Source of the DNA: Parvularia atlantis
Taxonomy: Eukaryota > Opisthokonta > Rotosphaerida
Length of the DNA: 42,622 bases
Direction: 5' to 3'
NCBI GenBank assembly: GCA_943704415.1
Contig: CALSCO010001094.1
Coordinates: 1-42,622, forward strand
Numbering within the stretch: the stretch's first letter is position 1; each line of letters opens with the position of its first letter. A program made the position numbers and the translations under genes. The notes under the pieces were generated by a model that saw nothing but the letters and a program-made list of their open reading frames with translations, made no database searches and was not told the origin of the DNA. Positions 12,833 to 23,323 of the stretch are shown here, one piece after another.

Positions 12833-13948
12833 ATGACGCCGGACACTTCCACGCAGATGACCGTCAGCGCCGCGGCCCCGGTCGCGCCCGCGCCCCTCGC
12901 CACGATCGAGAAGGTCGCGACGGTCGCGGCCACGGCGGCCCTCGGGACGACGACGCTGCCGCTGCACTCGGCCTGCGTGCAGGTGCATGCTGCACGATGC
13001 GCGCGTGACAACTCACGGCTGCTGGCCAGGGCAACCTCGAGGCCGTGCGCACGTTCCTCCGCCTCGGCCTGTACGACGTCAACCAGCGCAACCTCGGCGG
13101 CTACTCGCCGCTGCTGTGCGCGGCCGTCTGGGGCAGCCTCGAGACGGTCGCGTGCCTGGTCGAGGCGCGCCGCCGGGCGATCGCGTCGATCGATCAATCG
13201 TGCTGACAGTGTGCGCGCGCAGGAGAGCCACGCCGACGTGCGCCTGCCAAACCACCGCGGCGCGACGCCGCTGCACGCCGCCGCACGTGGCGGGCACGCG
13301 CAGGTCGTCGCGTACCTGCTCGAGCACGGCGCCGCACCCAACGTGCACAGCGCCGACATCTACGGGTCGACGCCGCTGCACGAGGCCGCGTGCTTCGGGC
13401 ACCTTGACATCGTCCGGTGCGCCGTGACCCTTAGGCGTCGATGCCGCTGCTAAGGAAGGAGGCAGGCTGCTGCGCCAGCACGGCGCCGACGTCAACGTGC
13501 GCAAGCGCGACCTGAGCACGCCGCTGCACCTCGCCTGCTCGCTCGCGCGGTCGATCGAGACGGTCGCGTTCCTGCTCGACGGTGCGTGGGCCGCGCTCGT
13601 CACGCGATCGCCGACTCGCCACGCGAACGCGCAGAGGGCGCCGAGCCCAACGTGCGCACGAGCGAGGGCGACACGCCGCTGCACTTTGGCGCGGCCGGCG
13701 GGCACGCCGAGCACGTGCAGATGCTGCTGCTGCATGGCGCGCACCCGGGCATGCGCAACAAGCACGGCGACACCGCGTACGACGTCACCGACGACGAAGC
13801 CGTCCAGACCATCCTCCTCGCCACGCGCTACGACGTGCCGCGCCTTGAGACGCTCTGCTGCGCGGCCGTGCGCGCCTCGCCCGACCTTGTCGACCTCGCG
13901 CGGCGCACGCCCCTTCCCGCGCCCCTGACCGACTGCGTCTTCCGCTGA
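12833..13948 (+). CDS. Ankyrin-repeat protein
   Basis: Five exons: 12833-12982, 13030-13164, 13223-13416, 13466-13581, 13635-13948 (302 aa). After an Ala/Thr-rich start of about 45 residues come six to seven ankyrin repeats with the expected G-TPLH-A cores: GYSPLLCAAVWG, GATPLHAAARGGH, GSTPLHEAACFGH, LSTPLHLACSLA, GDTPLHFGAAGGH, GDTAYDV. Every intron falls inside a repeat and keeps its register. The second intron (13165-13222) begins GCGCGC. Keeping the repeat consensus L-V-E at its 5' edge favours this GC donor over a GT six bases upstream, which would give 300 aa. The last 50 residues form a helical tail without a recognised domain; no SOCS box or other effector is visible. Binding partner unknown. 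Confidence 0.85.
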
Positions 13949-14066
13949 CGAGCGCGCGCCTGCAACCTCTGTCCACTACCTGTACGAGCGTCTCATGTTT
14001 ATCAACGCAGCAGCAAGCAAGCAAGCAAGCCCGAAAAAAAAAAAGATAGCACGCGCGCGCGGCCGG

Positions 14067-16964
14067 TCACACCGCGCTCTTGCCCTTGATCGCGCGCAGC
14101 CGCGCACACTTGGGGCACTTGTCCGGGTCGGCCGGGTTGAAGCAGCGCTTGTGGAAGAGCGAGTGGCAGCGCGGGCACCGCACGGTGTTGGCCAGGTCGA
14201 ACGGGAAGATGATCTCCTGAACGCCGCAGACGTCACAGTAGTAGCCCTTCATGCGGCACGTCTGCCCGCGCCCCGTGTTGAGCCGCGCGCGTTGCGCAAG
14301 CAGCCACGCGCACCTTGCACTTGAAGATGTGCTCGCGGAACGTTTGCCCGAGCCGCCGGAGGTGCGGCAGGAGCGTGCCCGCGTGCAGCTCCTCCAAGTC
14401 CTGCAGCGAGACCATCCCCGTCGAGTGGATCAGGTGCCCGCGCTGCCACGTCAGCTTGACCAGCTTGTCCTGGCAGTCGTTGCACGTGAGGATGTAGTCC
14501 CTCGAGATCGTCAGCTCCTCGCGCGCCGTCTGCATCTGCTTCAAGTCGTCGACAAAGTTGCCCAGCACCGGGTTGAGCTTGAGCAGGTTGATCTGCACCA
14601 CGCCACGCGTCAGCCAATTTGCACCTGCGTCTCCACACTCGCACCATCGGCTTCTCACGCAGCGCCAGCAGCACGTCCTTGCTGCGCCTGCTGATCTTGC
14701 ACCGCTTAAAGTCCCAGTTGTGCATGATGCTGCCCGGAGCGCGCATCCGTGTCAGCACTGCATACAACGGACGAGCGCGCGCGCACCGCGCCGGGATCGG
14801 CAGCCGGTCGTTCACGTGGCAGTCGCTGCAGTAGTAGTACCCGTCGTAGTCGCACACGCGCGCCTCGCCAAAGATGCCCATGCCGATCTGGCGTTGGCAC
14901 GCGCGGCACTTGTAGTTCTGCGCGTCCAGCCCGCGCTCGGGCCGGATGTTCCAGATGAGCGACTGCGCACAATCAGTCACGCACGCGCCGTCGAGCGCCA
15001 AAGGGACGCACCTCGTTCCCGTGCTCGACCATGTCGTAGTCGTCCGACATGGCCGGCTCGGCCTCGGGCTCGGCCGGCTTGAGCCCCGTGATCGTCGTGA
15101 ACATGCTCCCGAGAAACTGCGCCGTGCCCACGGCCGCATCGACCACCAGGCGCGCGCCTGGCATGTCTTCCAGGTTGTTACTTGAAGTCGCGCGCAGACG
15201 GGCAACGGCCGTCTTGGCGTAGTAGTCCTCGAACAGGTCGTCCTCGCGCACGAGCACGCCGGCCGAGCTCCTGCCGGTGCGGAGGCCATTTTAGCCGGTG
15301 CGTGGGCGCAAGCACAGCACAACGCACGCGGCGCGCGGCTTGGTCTCCTGCGGCCCTGTGTCGGTGCTGCTGAAGCTGTCGTTGACGAGCACCGTCGGCG
15401 CCGGCGTCGGCTCCTCCTTGACGTGAGTCCAGTCGCTCGACGTCGGTTCTGTGGGCGGCGTGGCGGGCCGTGCTGGCTCTGCAGGTGGCGTAGTAGGCCA
15501 TGCTGGGTCTGTGGGCGGCGTGGCGGGCCGTGCTGGCTCTGCAGGCTGTGCTGAATCGAAGTGCAGATCGAGCAGCGGCGGCGGGTTTTGCGGCGGCTGC
15601 TCGGGCAGCTGTACAAGCTCGGCCATCGTCGGCAGCTGCGGCGCCAGCTGCTGCTGCGGCGGAGGCGGTGCGACGTCGACCGGCACCGGCGGTGTGGCAC
15701 CAAACGACGATGCAGCGCGTGCGGCCCGCACGGCGACGGGCTCGACATCCAGCACGACGTCGTCCGGTGAGTCGGTGATGGCCACGACGTGCTTTTTCTT
15801 GCGCGTCGCGACTTTTTCTGCAGAGAGCGTCAGCAGCGGCGGCGCGCACGCACTCAGCGAAGCGCACTGGTGGGCGCGGGTGCGGGCTGCGACGCCGTCG
15901 GCGCGATCATCGCCGCGACAGTCGGCGACGGCGCACCAGGCGTCGGCGACGGCGCGCGGGGCGGCTGCCGCGACGTGATCACCGAGATGAGCGCGAGCGG
16001 GGCGAGCGACGCCAGCGGCGGCTTGGCGGCGGACGCGGCGGCTGAAGGCGGCTCAATGCGGCTCGAGTTGGGCGACCACTGTAGCGGGTCCATCGGCACG
16101 GCGGCGAGGGTCGACTCGCTCACGGCGCGCGGCGGCTCATGCTCGGCGATGGCAACGGGCCCGGCAACGGGCGCGTCGAGGTTGTCGACGACGCCAGCGA
16201 CGGCCAGCTCAACCGGCAGCTGGAAGCGCAGCTCCGTGAGCAGGTTGAGCAGCTCGAGGACGATCGGGACGCGCTGCGCGTCGGCCAGCAGCGCCGCGGT
16301 GGCGTAGTGCTCGGCCACGAGGCGCCGGTCGGCCGCCAGCTGCTGCACGTACGCCTCGAGCGAGCCCTCGCACAGCGCGAGCGCGATCCACGCGCGCTCG
16401 CGGTCGAGGGTGGGGCGCTCCGCCGCGAGCTGCTGCAGGTACTCGATGTTCTTCGGGAAGGTCTTGGCGACGACAAACACCCAGAACGACGGTGGGGCGT
16501 ACGCGCCGCCTGCGCCGTCCGCTCTCGATCAGCAGTCACGCGGACGATCAGCACGATCCGGTAACGCACCCTGCCTGAGCAGGCTGTCGAGCTGCAGCCG
16601 GTCCTTGAGCCCGTGGCGGAGCACGGCGTGGATGTGCGCGATCAGCGTCGTCACGGGCCGTGTGTAGCCGGCCAGCGCCTCGACGCCGCCGCTGCCGGTG
16701 CGCCGCGCGCGCGCACGATCAGCAGCCGCACGTCACACGCAGCAGCAGCGCATCCGCCGCACGTCGCCGCCGCCTCGCGCATCCCCTCGATCGCCCACGA
16801 CAGCAGGTCAACCAGCCGCTGCTTCTCGAGCCCGTCGGCCTCGCCCGTGCCGCCCTGCAGCTGCTCGGCGAAGCGGTCTGTGCGCGCCCGGCGCGACGGT
16901 GCTGAGCGGCCCGACACGCAGGCGATCGAGGCGCACTCGTCAGCTTCGCCGCCCAGGTCGACAT
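14067..16964 (-). CDS. RUN-domain plus Rubicon-homology-domain protein (PLEKHM1/Rubicon type)
   Basis: Ten exons: 16964-16937, 16877-16763, 16691-16570, 16509-15868, 15817-15328, 15270-15012, 14962-14787, 14729-14645, 14592-14314, 14261-14067 (796 aa). Residues about 10-195 form a RUN domain: IEGMREAAAT, LRHGLKDRLQLDSLLRQ, FWVFVVAKTFP, AWIALALCEGSLEAYVQQL, LLTELRFQLPVE. A Pro/Ala-rich linker with 10-residue repeats follows. The last 260 residues are a Rubicon-homology domain: YKCRACQRQIGMGIFGEARV, CDYDGYYYCSDCH, PARIMHNWDF, then paired Cys knuckles (CNDCQDKL, YCDVCGVQEI, CPRCHSLFHKRCF, CPKCARL) that bind zinc. Family role: binding activated Rab7 on late endosomes or autophagosomes and tuning fusion or autophagy. 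No PH domain is visible, so Rubicon or Pacer architecture fits better than full PLEKHM1. Convergent with the ankyrin gene. Confidence 0.9.
15450..15545 (-). repeat. 60-bp period duplication in the RUN/Rubicon linker
   Basis: A block of about 35 bp starting at 15449 recurs almost perfectly at 15509, with a diverged copy between. On the gene strand it encodes alternating PAEPARPATP and PTDPAWPTTP decapeptides in the disordered linker. Confidence 0.8.
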
Positions 16965-17164
16965 TCGCGACAGATTCGACACAAACCTGAGACCGATCCG
17001 CGACGCCTGACGCGCTGGAGAACTACAAGCGCACGGTGCAGGACGCGCCTGCGGGCGCCCCGGGAGGCGGCGCGACGGCAACGGGGCCAGCAGCAGCGGG
17101 GCCAGCAGGATCAGCATCAGCGGCGGCGGCGGCGGCGGCGGCGGCGGAGCGGCCCGACAACGAG
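16965..17164. promoter_or_regulatory. Divergent spacer, RUN gene / Alba gene
   Basis: This is 200 bp between the two ATGs. From about 16990 the Alba frame is open and would encode an Ala/Gly-rich extension, but it holds no ATG. A (GCG)8 run lies at about 17118-17141. I treat it as promoter and 5' UTR. Confidence 0.4.
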
Positions 17165-17779
17165 ATGCTCGCGACCGCCGGTGGCAAGGCGCCCGCCTAC
17201 GCCGCGCGCGCCGTGGCGCTGCTGGAGGAGCGCATGTACGAGCGCGTGGTACTCGTGGGCAAGGGCAAGAACATCAACAAGGCCGTCTCGGCCGTCGAGA
17301 TCGCCAAGCGCCGCCTGCCCGGGCTGTACCAGGACACGCGCATCGCCAACGAGCAGCTCGTCGACCGCTGGGAGCCCGTGGCCGAGAAGCTGGACGCGTG
17401 CGTGCCGCTGCTGCGCCTGCCGCCGCCGCTGCTCGCTGCTCGCTGCTGACGGGCGGGACAAACGCGCAGTGTGCAGGTCGTGCGCCACACGCCCGTCATC
17501 ACGATCACGCTCTCGCTGCAGCCGCTCGACCCGATGTCGCCCGGGTGCGCGGCGACCCCGTGCACCTCGTGCCGCGCGCCTCGCTGCTGACGGACCGGAC
17601 GTGCTGCGATCAGCTACCAGCCGCCGCCGGGCGCCGCTGCATCGGCTGCGACGGCCGCAACGACTGCGCCGCCCGCATCCACCAACGGCACAGCACTCGC
17701 CGAGTGCGCCGCGCAGCCCGGCGGCCCCGGCAGGCCCGCGGGCGTGGCGTCGTCGCGATCAGGCCGGGCGACGCGCTGA
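17165..17779 (+). CDS. Alba-family nucleic-acid-binding protein
   Basis: Three exons: 17165-17397, 17470-17544, 17614-17779 (157 aa). The Alba fold covers residues 1-105: ARAVALLEERMYERVVLVGK, GKNINKAVSAVEIAKRRLPG, ANEQLVDRWEP, EKLDAVQVVRHTPVITITLS and LDPMSPGYQPP. The SPGYQPP ending is shared by plant and protist Alba proteins. GKNINKAV contains the conserved loop that contacts RNA or DNA. Eukaryotic Albas act in RNase P/MRP, mRNA storage and translational control, or R-loop binding; which applies here is open. The tail is Ala/Pro/Gly-rich. The first in-frame ATG is used. It lies unusually close to the first beta strand, so a non-AUG start or an unseen upstream exon is possible. The CDK9-like gene follows 72 bp downstream on the same strand. 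Confidence 0.85.
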
Positions 17780-17851
17780 TCGCCTGATCTCCAGCCACAC
17801 GCTTGTCATGGCGGCACGGTAGTGTCACTTTTTCGCTGCGTCTCTCAGTCG

Positions 17852-19951
17852 ATGGACGGCACGCCGGCCCCGGTGCAGCGGCCGCCGGCGCACTACCACC
17901 GCGCGGGGCAGGCGCACGCGCCGCATCGGCCCGTGCCGCTGCCGTCCTCGTCGTCATCGCAGCAGCAGCAGCAGCACGCGCAGCAGCAGCACGCGCAGTG
18001 CGCCGACACGTGCCGCTGATGGCAAAGAGCTCAACGCAGCGCGCGCAGCACCCGCGCCGACGAGCTGCGCCCGCCCGTCGCTCCGCAGAGCCTGCCACCG
18101 CACCCGTTCGTCGGCGTGAGCCGCCTTGACAACTACGACTTCACCGACCGGCTCGGCCAGGGCACATATGGCGTCGTGCACCGCGCCATCGACCGGCGCA
18201 CGAAGCAGGTGCGGGGTGCACGCGGTCATTGCGGCGGGCCGACGCCGTGTACGCAGGTCGTCGCGCTCAAGGAGCTCAAGCTGCACGACTTCCAGGACGG
18301 CCTGTCGATGACCGTCATCCGCGAGATCAAGATGCTCAAGCGCCTCCAGGGCGCGGACCAGAGCAAGGGCCTGATGTCGCTGCGCGAGATCGCGTGCACG
18401 CCGCGTGCGTGCTGCGTACCGCGCGAACGGCACGCGCTCACGCCCGCGGCCCCAGTCGGTGACAACATCCACCTCGTCATGGACCTGTATGAGCACGACC
18501 TCAGTCGCATCCTCCCGCTCAAGGAGGGCAACGAGTTCCCGCTCGTGAACGTGCGCCACTACATGCGCCAGCTGCTCGGCGCGCTGCACCTGCTGCACAA
18601 GGTGCGCTGCCGGCGCACGTCGTGATGCAAGCTCACTACGTGCACCGCGCAGAAATTCAAGTACATGCATCGCGACATCAAGAGTGCGCCGCGCCGCCGC
18701 AACCGCACGGCACGACACGACACGGCTCACACACACACACACACACACACACGCGCGCGCGCCAGGCGCCAACATCCTGCTCGACCGCAAGGGCAACCTC
18801 AAGCTGACCGACTTTGGCCTGGCCCGGCCGATCGAGGAGGGCATCGCCAACGACCCCAAGATCCACTACACGCCGAAAGTGTGCACGCTCTGGTGCGTGG
18901 TGCCGACGTGCGCGCTGCGTGTGCGTGCATGTACTCACGGCCCGATCGTGCACCCAGGTACCGCCCGCCCGAGGTCATCCTAGGCGACAACCGCTACAGC
19001 GAGAAGATCGACATCTGGGGCGCGGGGTGCGCTGCCGTTGCTCTCGTTGCAATTCAGCTAACACTGCGTGCGCAGCTGCATCCTGGTCGAGATGCTCGAG
19101 CGCTCGCCGCTGTTCCAGTCGCACCACAATGACGAGCACGACGGGCAGATCCAGCACCTCTTTGACGTCTTCAGCGTCTGCGGCACGCCCGACGAGACCG
19201 ACTGGCCGGGTGCGCACCTCGTGCGCATTGCCGGTGCAGGTTGCGCTCATGGCTTCCCGCGCACGCTACGCAGAAGCCATAAAGCTGCCAAACTACCAGT
19301 CGGCGCGCTTCAAGCCGATGCCGCGCGTGCTGCGCCAGCGCCTGGAGAAATTTGGCGCGCAGGCACACACGGCATGGCTCGGTCGTCGCCGCTGTACGGC
19401 TCACGCGCCATCCCCATGCAGGTCGCTGACCTGGCCGACAAGCTGCTGCAGCTCAACCCGGCCAAGCGCCCCGACGCGAACGAGGCGCTCGACCACACGT
19501 TCTTCTTTGAGAAGATCGTGCCGGACCGCAAGAGCGACTGGTTTGACGAGTTGCGTGCTGCACGAGAGCGCGAGTGCGGCGTACTAAACGCAGGCATGCA
19601 CGCGCGGCGCCAGAGACAAGATGTACTACAACGACCCGAAGATGAACAAGATCAACGCCGTGCCCAATGCGCACCCGCCCGTCATCCGGCCCGAGCCGCC
19701 GTCCATTTTCAACGCGTTCAAGACGCTCGAGCAGACGCGCCAGGGCGTGCCAGCATACCCGTGCGTGCCGCCACTGCACCCAGTGGGAAAGCTGACTGCG
19801 CTGCGCAGTGGCAGGCAGACGCACGCACCGCAGCAGCAGCTCAGCAACGCCGGGCATCTGTACCCGCCGCCACCGCCACCGCCGCTGCCGCTGCCGCAGG
19901 CGACGACGTCGCTGTACCCGTACCCGCCACCACCACCGCCGCCGCAGGGAC

Positions 19952-19997
<46 letters not shown>

Positions 19998-20444
19998 CGG
20001 ACGCGGGCACGGTCATGGGCATGGATATGGGCACGGCGCGCCGCCACCGCCGCCGCCGCCGCCAAGCGCGCCGTCGTCGCAACAGCGCGACGGGCAGGGG
20101 CGCGACCGCCACGGGCCGCAGGGCGCGCCCTCTCGACGCGACTCATACGGTGCGCCTCTCTCTCTCGCCTCCCTGCCGCCCGCGGTCCTGACGGCGGCAC
20201 CAGGCGACGGGCCAAACAAGCGCCCGCGACACGACCAGCAGCCGCAGTCGTCGCTGCCGCTCTACTCGGGCCGCGGCAACCAGCGCGCGCCCGAGTACCC
20301 GCACCCGCCACGCAGTGCGTGCGGCGTGCCGCCGTTGCGCCCTGCTCACGCGCATCGATCGCCGCAGGCTCATCGTCGTCGCATGCACCGCCTCCGCCCC
20401 CACCCCCGCCATCCCAGCCGCCTCCACCGCCTCCTCCGTTGTAA
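17852..20444 (+). CDS. CDK9: CDK9/Bur1-like transcriptional cyclin-dependent kinase with low-complexity tail
   Basis: Twelve exons: 17852-17997, 18049-18208, 18257-18404, 18456-18601, 18653-18683, 18766-18892, 18958-19026, 19076-19209, 19274-19356, 19422-19549, 19614-20314, 20368-20444 (649 aa). Kinase motifs: RLGQGTYGVVHRA (P-loop), VVALKELKL (catalytic Lys), GLSMTVIREIKML in the cyclin-binding helix, MHRDIKSANILL, LTDFGLAR, and T-loop YTPKVCTLWYRPPEVILG. The T-loop Thr is placed as in CDK9. IDIWGAGCILVEM and ADKLLQLNPAKRPDANEALD follow CDK9 closely. Family role: phosphorylation of the RNA polymerase II tail and elongation factors. The intron 19357-19421 has a GC donor. Bases 20150-20203 look like a further 54-nt in-frame intron (631 aa). 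From about residue 400 the tail is Pro-, Gln14-, His/Gly- and Pro-rich, ending in seven prolines and Leu. The stop lies 2 bp from the opposite gene's stop. Confidence 0.9.
18684..18765 (+). repeat. (CA)12 tract in a CDK9 intron
   Basis: An 82-nt intron in which 18728-18752 is perfect (CA)n just before a short CG run and the acceptor. The conserved D-I-K-S-A-N-I-L join across it fixes the splice sites. Confidence 0.8.
19954..19995 (+). repeat. (CAG)14 coding polyglutamine in CDK9 tail
   Basis: Fourteen uninterrupted CAG codons give Gln14 at about residue 504, directly followed by a His/Gly ladder ([14 protein letters not shown]). Here the frame and the flanking coding sequence make it coding, unlike the CAG tract in the KDM4 intron. 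Confidence 0.85.
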
Positions 20445-20446
20445 CA

Positions 20447-21133
20447 CTATCGCCGCTTCGTGCCTGGTACAGTCACCGTCACCGTGCGCGTGACCTTGCC
20501 GGCCGGTGCTGCGGCGGCCGATGCGCTGCCCGCCGCGCCCGTTTTTGTCCTCGTGACCGCCGCGGCGTGCAGTCTCGGGAAGAGGGGGGCAGGCGCTGGC
20601 CGCTGGACGGGCGATGGTGAGGCACGCGCGGGCCCGCTGACGCCGTTGGGGAGCAGCACGCGCCGCGCTGCCGATCCCAAAGCGCACGTGAGACAACGTT
20701 CAAACGGCGCGTGTCACGCACGGCCTCCCGCCAGCGGTGAGTCGACGGCGCGTCTTGGCGATGACGTTGGGGCGGGCAAGTCGAGCGCCGGCGGCCGCAT
20801 GACGCGCAGCGGCGATCCGAGCACGGCCGGGCTGCTGCTGCTACCGATGCGGCTACCGCTGCCGCTGCCTCCGCTGCCACCGCTGCCACCGCTGCCGCCC
20901 CCGCTCAGCCGCGCGCTGCGCCGCAGCGGCGTGCGACGGCCGCGCTCGTGCCGCGGGTGCGCGCGGTCGAACCACGCGTCGGCGCCGTCGTCTGCTGCCG
21001 CGCCGTCGGCCTCGCGCGCGAGATCGGCCCACATCGGCGCGTCGACCGTGTCCAGCCACGCGCCCGCGCCGTCGGTGGGCGTCGGCGACGCGGCCGCGGC
21101 GAGGGGCGATCGCGAAGCGGGCGAGCGCGACAT
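20447..21133 (-). CDS. Small basic disordered protein with TPX2-like N-terminal motifs
   Basis: Two exons: 21133-20722 and 20667-20447 (210 aa). I do not recognise a folded domain. Residues 25-60 read DTVDAPMWADLAREAD, then DDGADAWFDRAHPRHE. This spacing of D-A-P, an aromatic, acidic residues and a final W-F resembles the Aurora-A-binding start of TPX2 (there Y-D-A-P ... D-S-W-F). It is followed by RRTPLRRSARLSGG, like a basic TPL-RRS-RLS stretch I recall from TPX2 but could not check. A Gly/Ser ladder, S-P motifs (GSPLRVMRPP, TSSPRRAVDSP) and a basic tail ending VPGTKRR complete it. The S-P and T-P sites suggest phosphorylation by proline-directed kinases. The TPX2 link is an inference from short motifs. 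The gene is divergent from NOP53 (120 bp). Confidence 0.6.
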
Positions 21134-21253
21134 CCGCTCTGTCTGCGACTCGCGCGTACCCAATATGTCGGCGACTTGCCGCCTAGCTCGGAAACGCAGA
21201 CACAAAATATGCCCGCGACCTAAGCACATGGCTGGGATATTGCAATACAAAAG

Positions 21254-23323
21254 ATGCCGGCGAAGAGAGGCCACGTGGCGATTGACGCGCGGATGCCGTC
21301 GCCTGTGCCGCCCGCGATGCCGTCCGCCGGCAAGAAGCGCGCCGCGAGTGGCAGCAAGAAGAGCAAGCGCGCGTGGCGCAAGGCCGACATCGCCGTGCGC
21401 CGCCGGCCGCGCAAGACGCGTGCGATGGGTGAAGTGACGCCGGCGCGCGCAGGACATCGAGGAGCATCTCGCGGCGCAGCGCAAGGAGGACGCGGCCGGG
21501 TGCGCGCGCACCGTGCATCGCGCCGCATCGTGCCTGACGTGGACCGCACACGGCAGCGGCGCCGTCGCGCACCGCAGCGACGAGCAGTTGTTCTTCAAGG
21601 ACACAGCGATCGCGCCCCTATCGCGTCGCGGTGCCGTCGCGTCGGCGTCTCGGCCGTGTTTCGAGCTGCGTGCTGATCGAGCGTCACGTGCGATCGCGCA
21701 GGGCAGCAGCGCCGCCTCACGCGCGTCGACGAGATCCTGCGCGGCACGGCGCGCGTCCTCGCCCCGCCCAGGAGCCAAGCCACGACAAAGCTGCGGTCCA
21801 AGGCCGGTGCGTGCGGCAGCGGCGGTCGCGACGGGCGCTCGACGTGACGCATGACATGCGCAGAGGCCGCGCTGATCGCCAAGAAGACGCGCGTCGTGCT
21901 CAAGGCGAAGGACGTGCCGCGGACGGCCGCCGCCGACGTCGCCAGCAGCGGGTCGTACGATCTGTGGGGCGCCGCGACGCCGCCGCAGGCCACGCCCGTG
22001 CCGCCCGTGCGCGTCCCGGCCGATGCGGACCCGGTGTACCTCGCGCCCGTCGTCAAGAAGCCCGTGCGGGTGCGCGCCACTTCCTTGTCCACGCGCGCAC
22101 ACGGCTCATACGAAACGCAGCGCCCGGCCACCGTCGACCAGAAGCCCCTGATGTCGCTAATCGTGCCGTCCGTCGAGCCCGACGCCGAGGGTGCGCTGCT
22201 GATCGCTGCTGTCGTCGTGTGTGCTCATCGCGTGGGGGTGGCGCAGGGGCGTCGTACAACCCGCCCGTCGAGGCGCACCAGGCGCTGCTGCTCAAAGTGC
22301 GCGTGCCGCAGGTTGCTCTGCTGTGCTCACAAACGCACACAGGCGGTCGACGAGGAGAAGCGGCGCCGCGCCCGCGAGGCGCGCCACGGCAAGGCGCTCA
22401 ACATCGAGCAGCACGAGCGCACGCAGGTCTGCGCCCCTTCACGGCTTACGTTTGCCGCTCACCACGCGCGCACAGACCGCCGAGCAGCGCCGCATCTACG
22501 CGTCGATCGTGGACGATATCGCGCGCGCGCTCGAGCCGCCCACGGCCGAGGAGCTCGCCGAGATGGAGGCGCCCGCGTCCGGCACAGCCGAAGTCGCGCA
22601 CACCAAGCCGCAGGCCGAGCGCAAGACCAAGGCGCAGCGGGCCAAGGAGCAGCGCGAGCGTGAGAAGGCATGCGGGCGCGAGCGTGTGCTCACTGTGCGG
22701 TACTGACGGCGTGGTGCAGGAGCGTGCGCTCAAGGAGCAGCGCGAGCAGCGGCGGCGCGAGCAAGAGCTGAACCGGTACGCAAACCCCCCTCCTTGTGTG
22801 TGCGTCGCTCAGTGCCCACTGACCGTGCCGCGCACAGCATCCGCAAGCTCAAGGGTGAGGTTGAGGCGGAGGCGGCGGCGCGGGGCGAGCGGGCGGCGGC
22901 GCAGTTCGCGGCCAAGCCGAAGCTGCCGCGCCTGAGCAAACAACGGTGCGGGAGGTCGCCGCTCGCGTTGCCGGCCGTACTGACACCCGCGGGCAAAGCT
23001 TTGTTGAGCCGCCTGTGGCCGTCAAGACAACGGACGAGCTGCCCGGGGCGCTGCGGCAACTCAAGGTGCGGCTGGTGCGGCTTCTTTCCGCGCTTGCGCC
23101 TGACACGGCCGCGCGCAGACCGAGAGCAACCTGCTTAAGGAGCGCTACGTGAGCCTGCAGCGGCGCGCGATCATCGAGCCGCGTGTGCGCGCTGGGTGCG
23201 CCCCGTTCGTCCACTTGTATGATGGCCCGGGCGCTTACGGCTGATGCGCACGCGAAACACAGCAAAGGCAAGGCCGTGCAGGTCAAGGCGTTCACCAAGC
23301 GTCGCGCCGTCGTCGACCTGTAA
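21254..23323 (+). CDS. NOP53: Nucleolar ribosome-biogenesis protein NOP53 (GLTSCR2/PICT1)
   Basis: Fourteen exons: 21254-21394, 21453-21499, 21557-21630, 21702-21806, 21864-22069, 22121-22190, 22247-22296, 22343-22426, 22476-22667, 22720-22775, 22838-22945, 22999-23065, 23119-23195, 23263-23323 (445 aa; human 478). Family blocks occur in order: SKKSKRAWRKADI, IEEHLAAQRKED, DEQLFFKDTA, GSYDLWG, GASYNPPVEAHQALL, a Lys/Arg/Glu coiled region (KAQRAKEQREREK, LKEQREQRRREQEL), LPGALRQLK, NLLKERYVSLQRRAIIEPR and a basic end KAVQVKAFTKRRAVVDL. Family role: late 60S maturation, recruiting the exosome helicase Mtr4 to process the 7S/ITS2 precursor. The join 22667/22720 uses a probable GC donor; a GT alternative would leave an intron of only about 36 nt. 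The middle (exons 3-4) is the least conserved part. Confidence 0.92.

Noticed and set aside
4959-13948. A secondary-metabolite cluster around the questin-oxidase-like gene
   Set aside because: Neighbours are a helicase, TM2, Ragulator, MARVEL and ankyrin proteins. No polyketide synthase, P450 or transporter is present.
20460-21437. 325-codon plus-strand open frame opposite the TPX2-like-motif gene
   Set aside because: The minus strand has an ATG, a consensus intron and structured motifs, while the plus-strand frame is Leu/Pro and Ala/Arg shadow with no start context.
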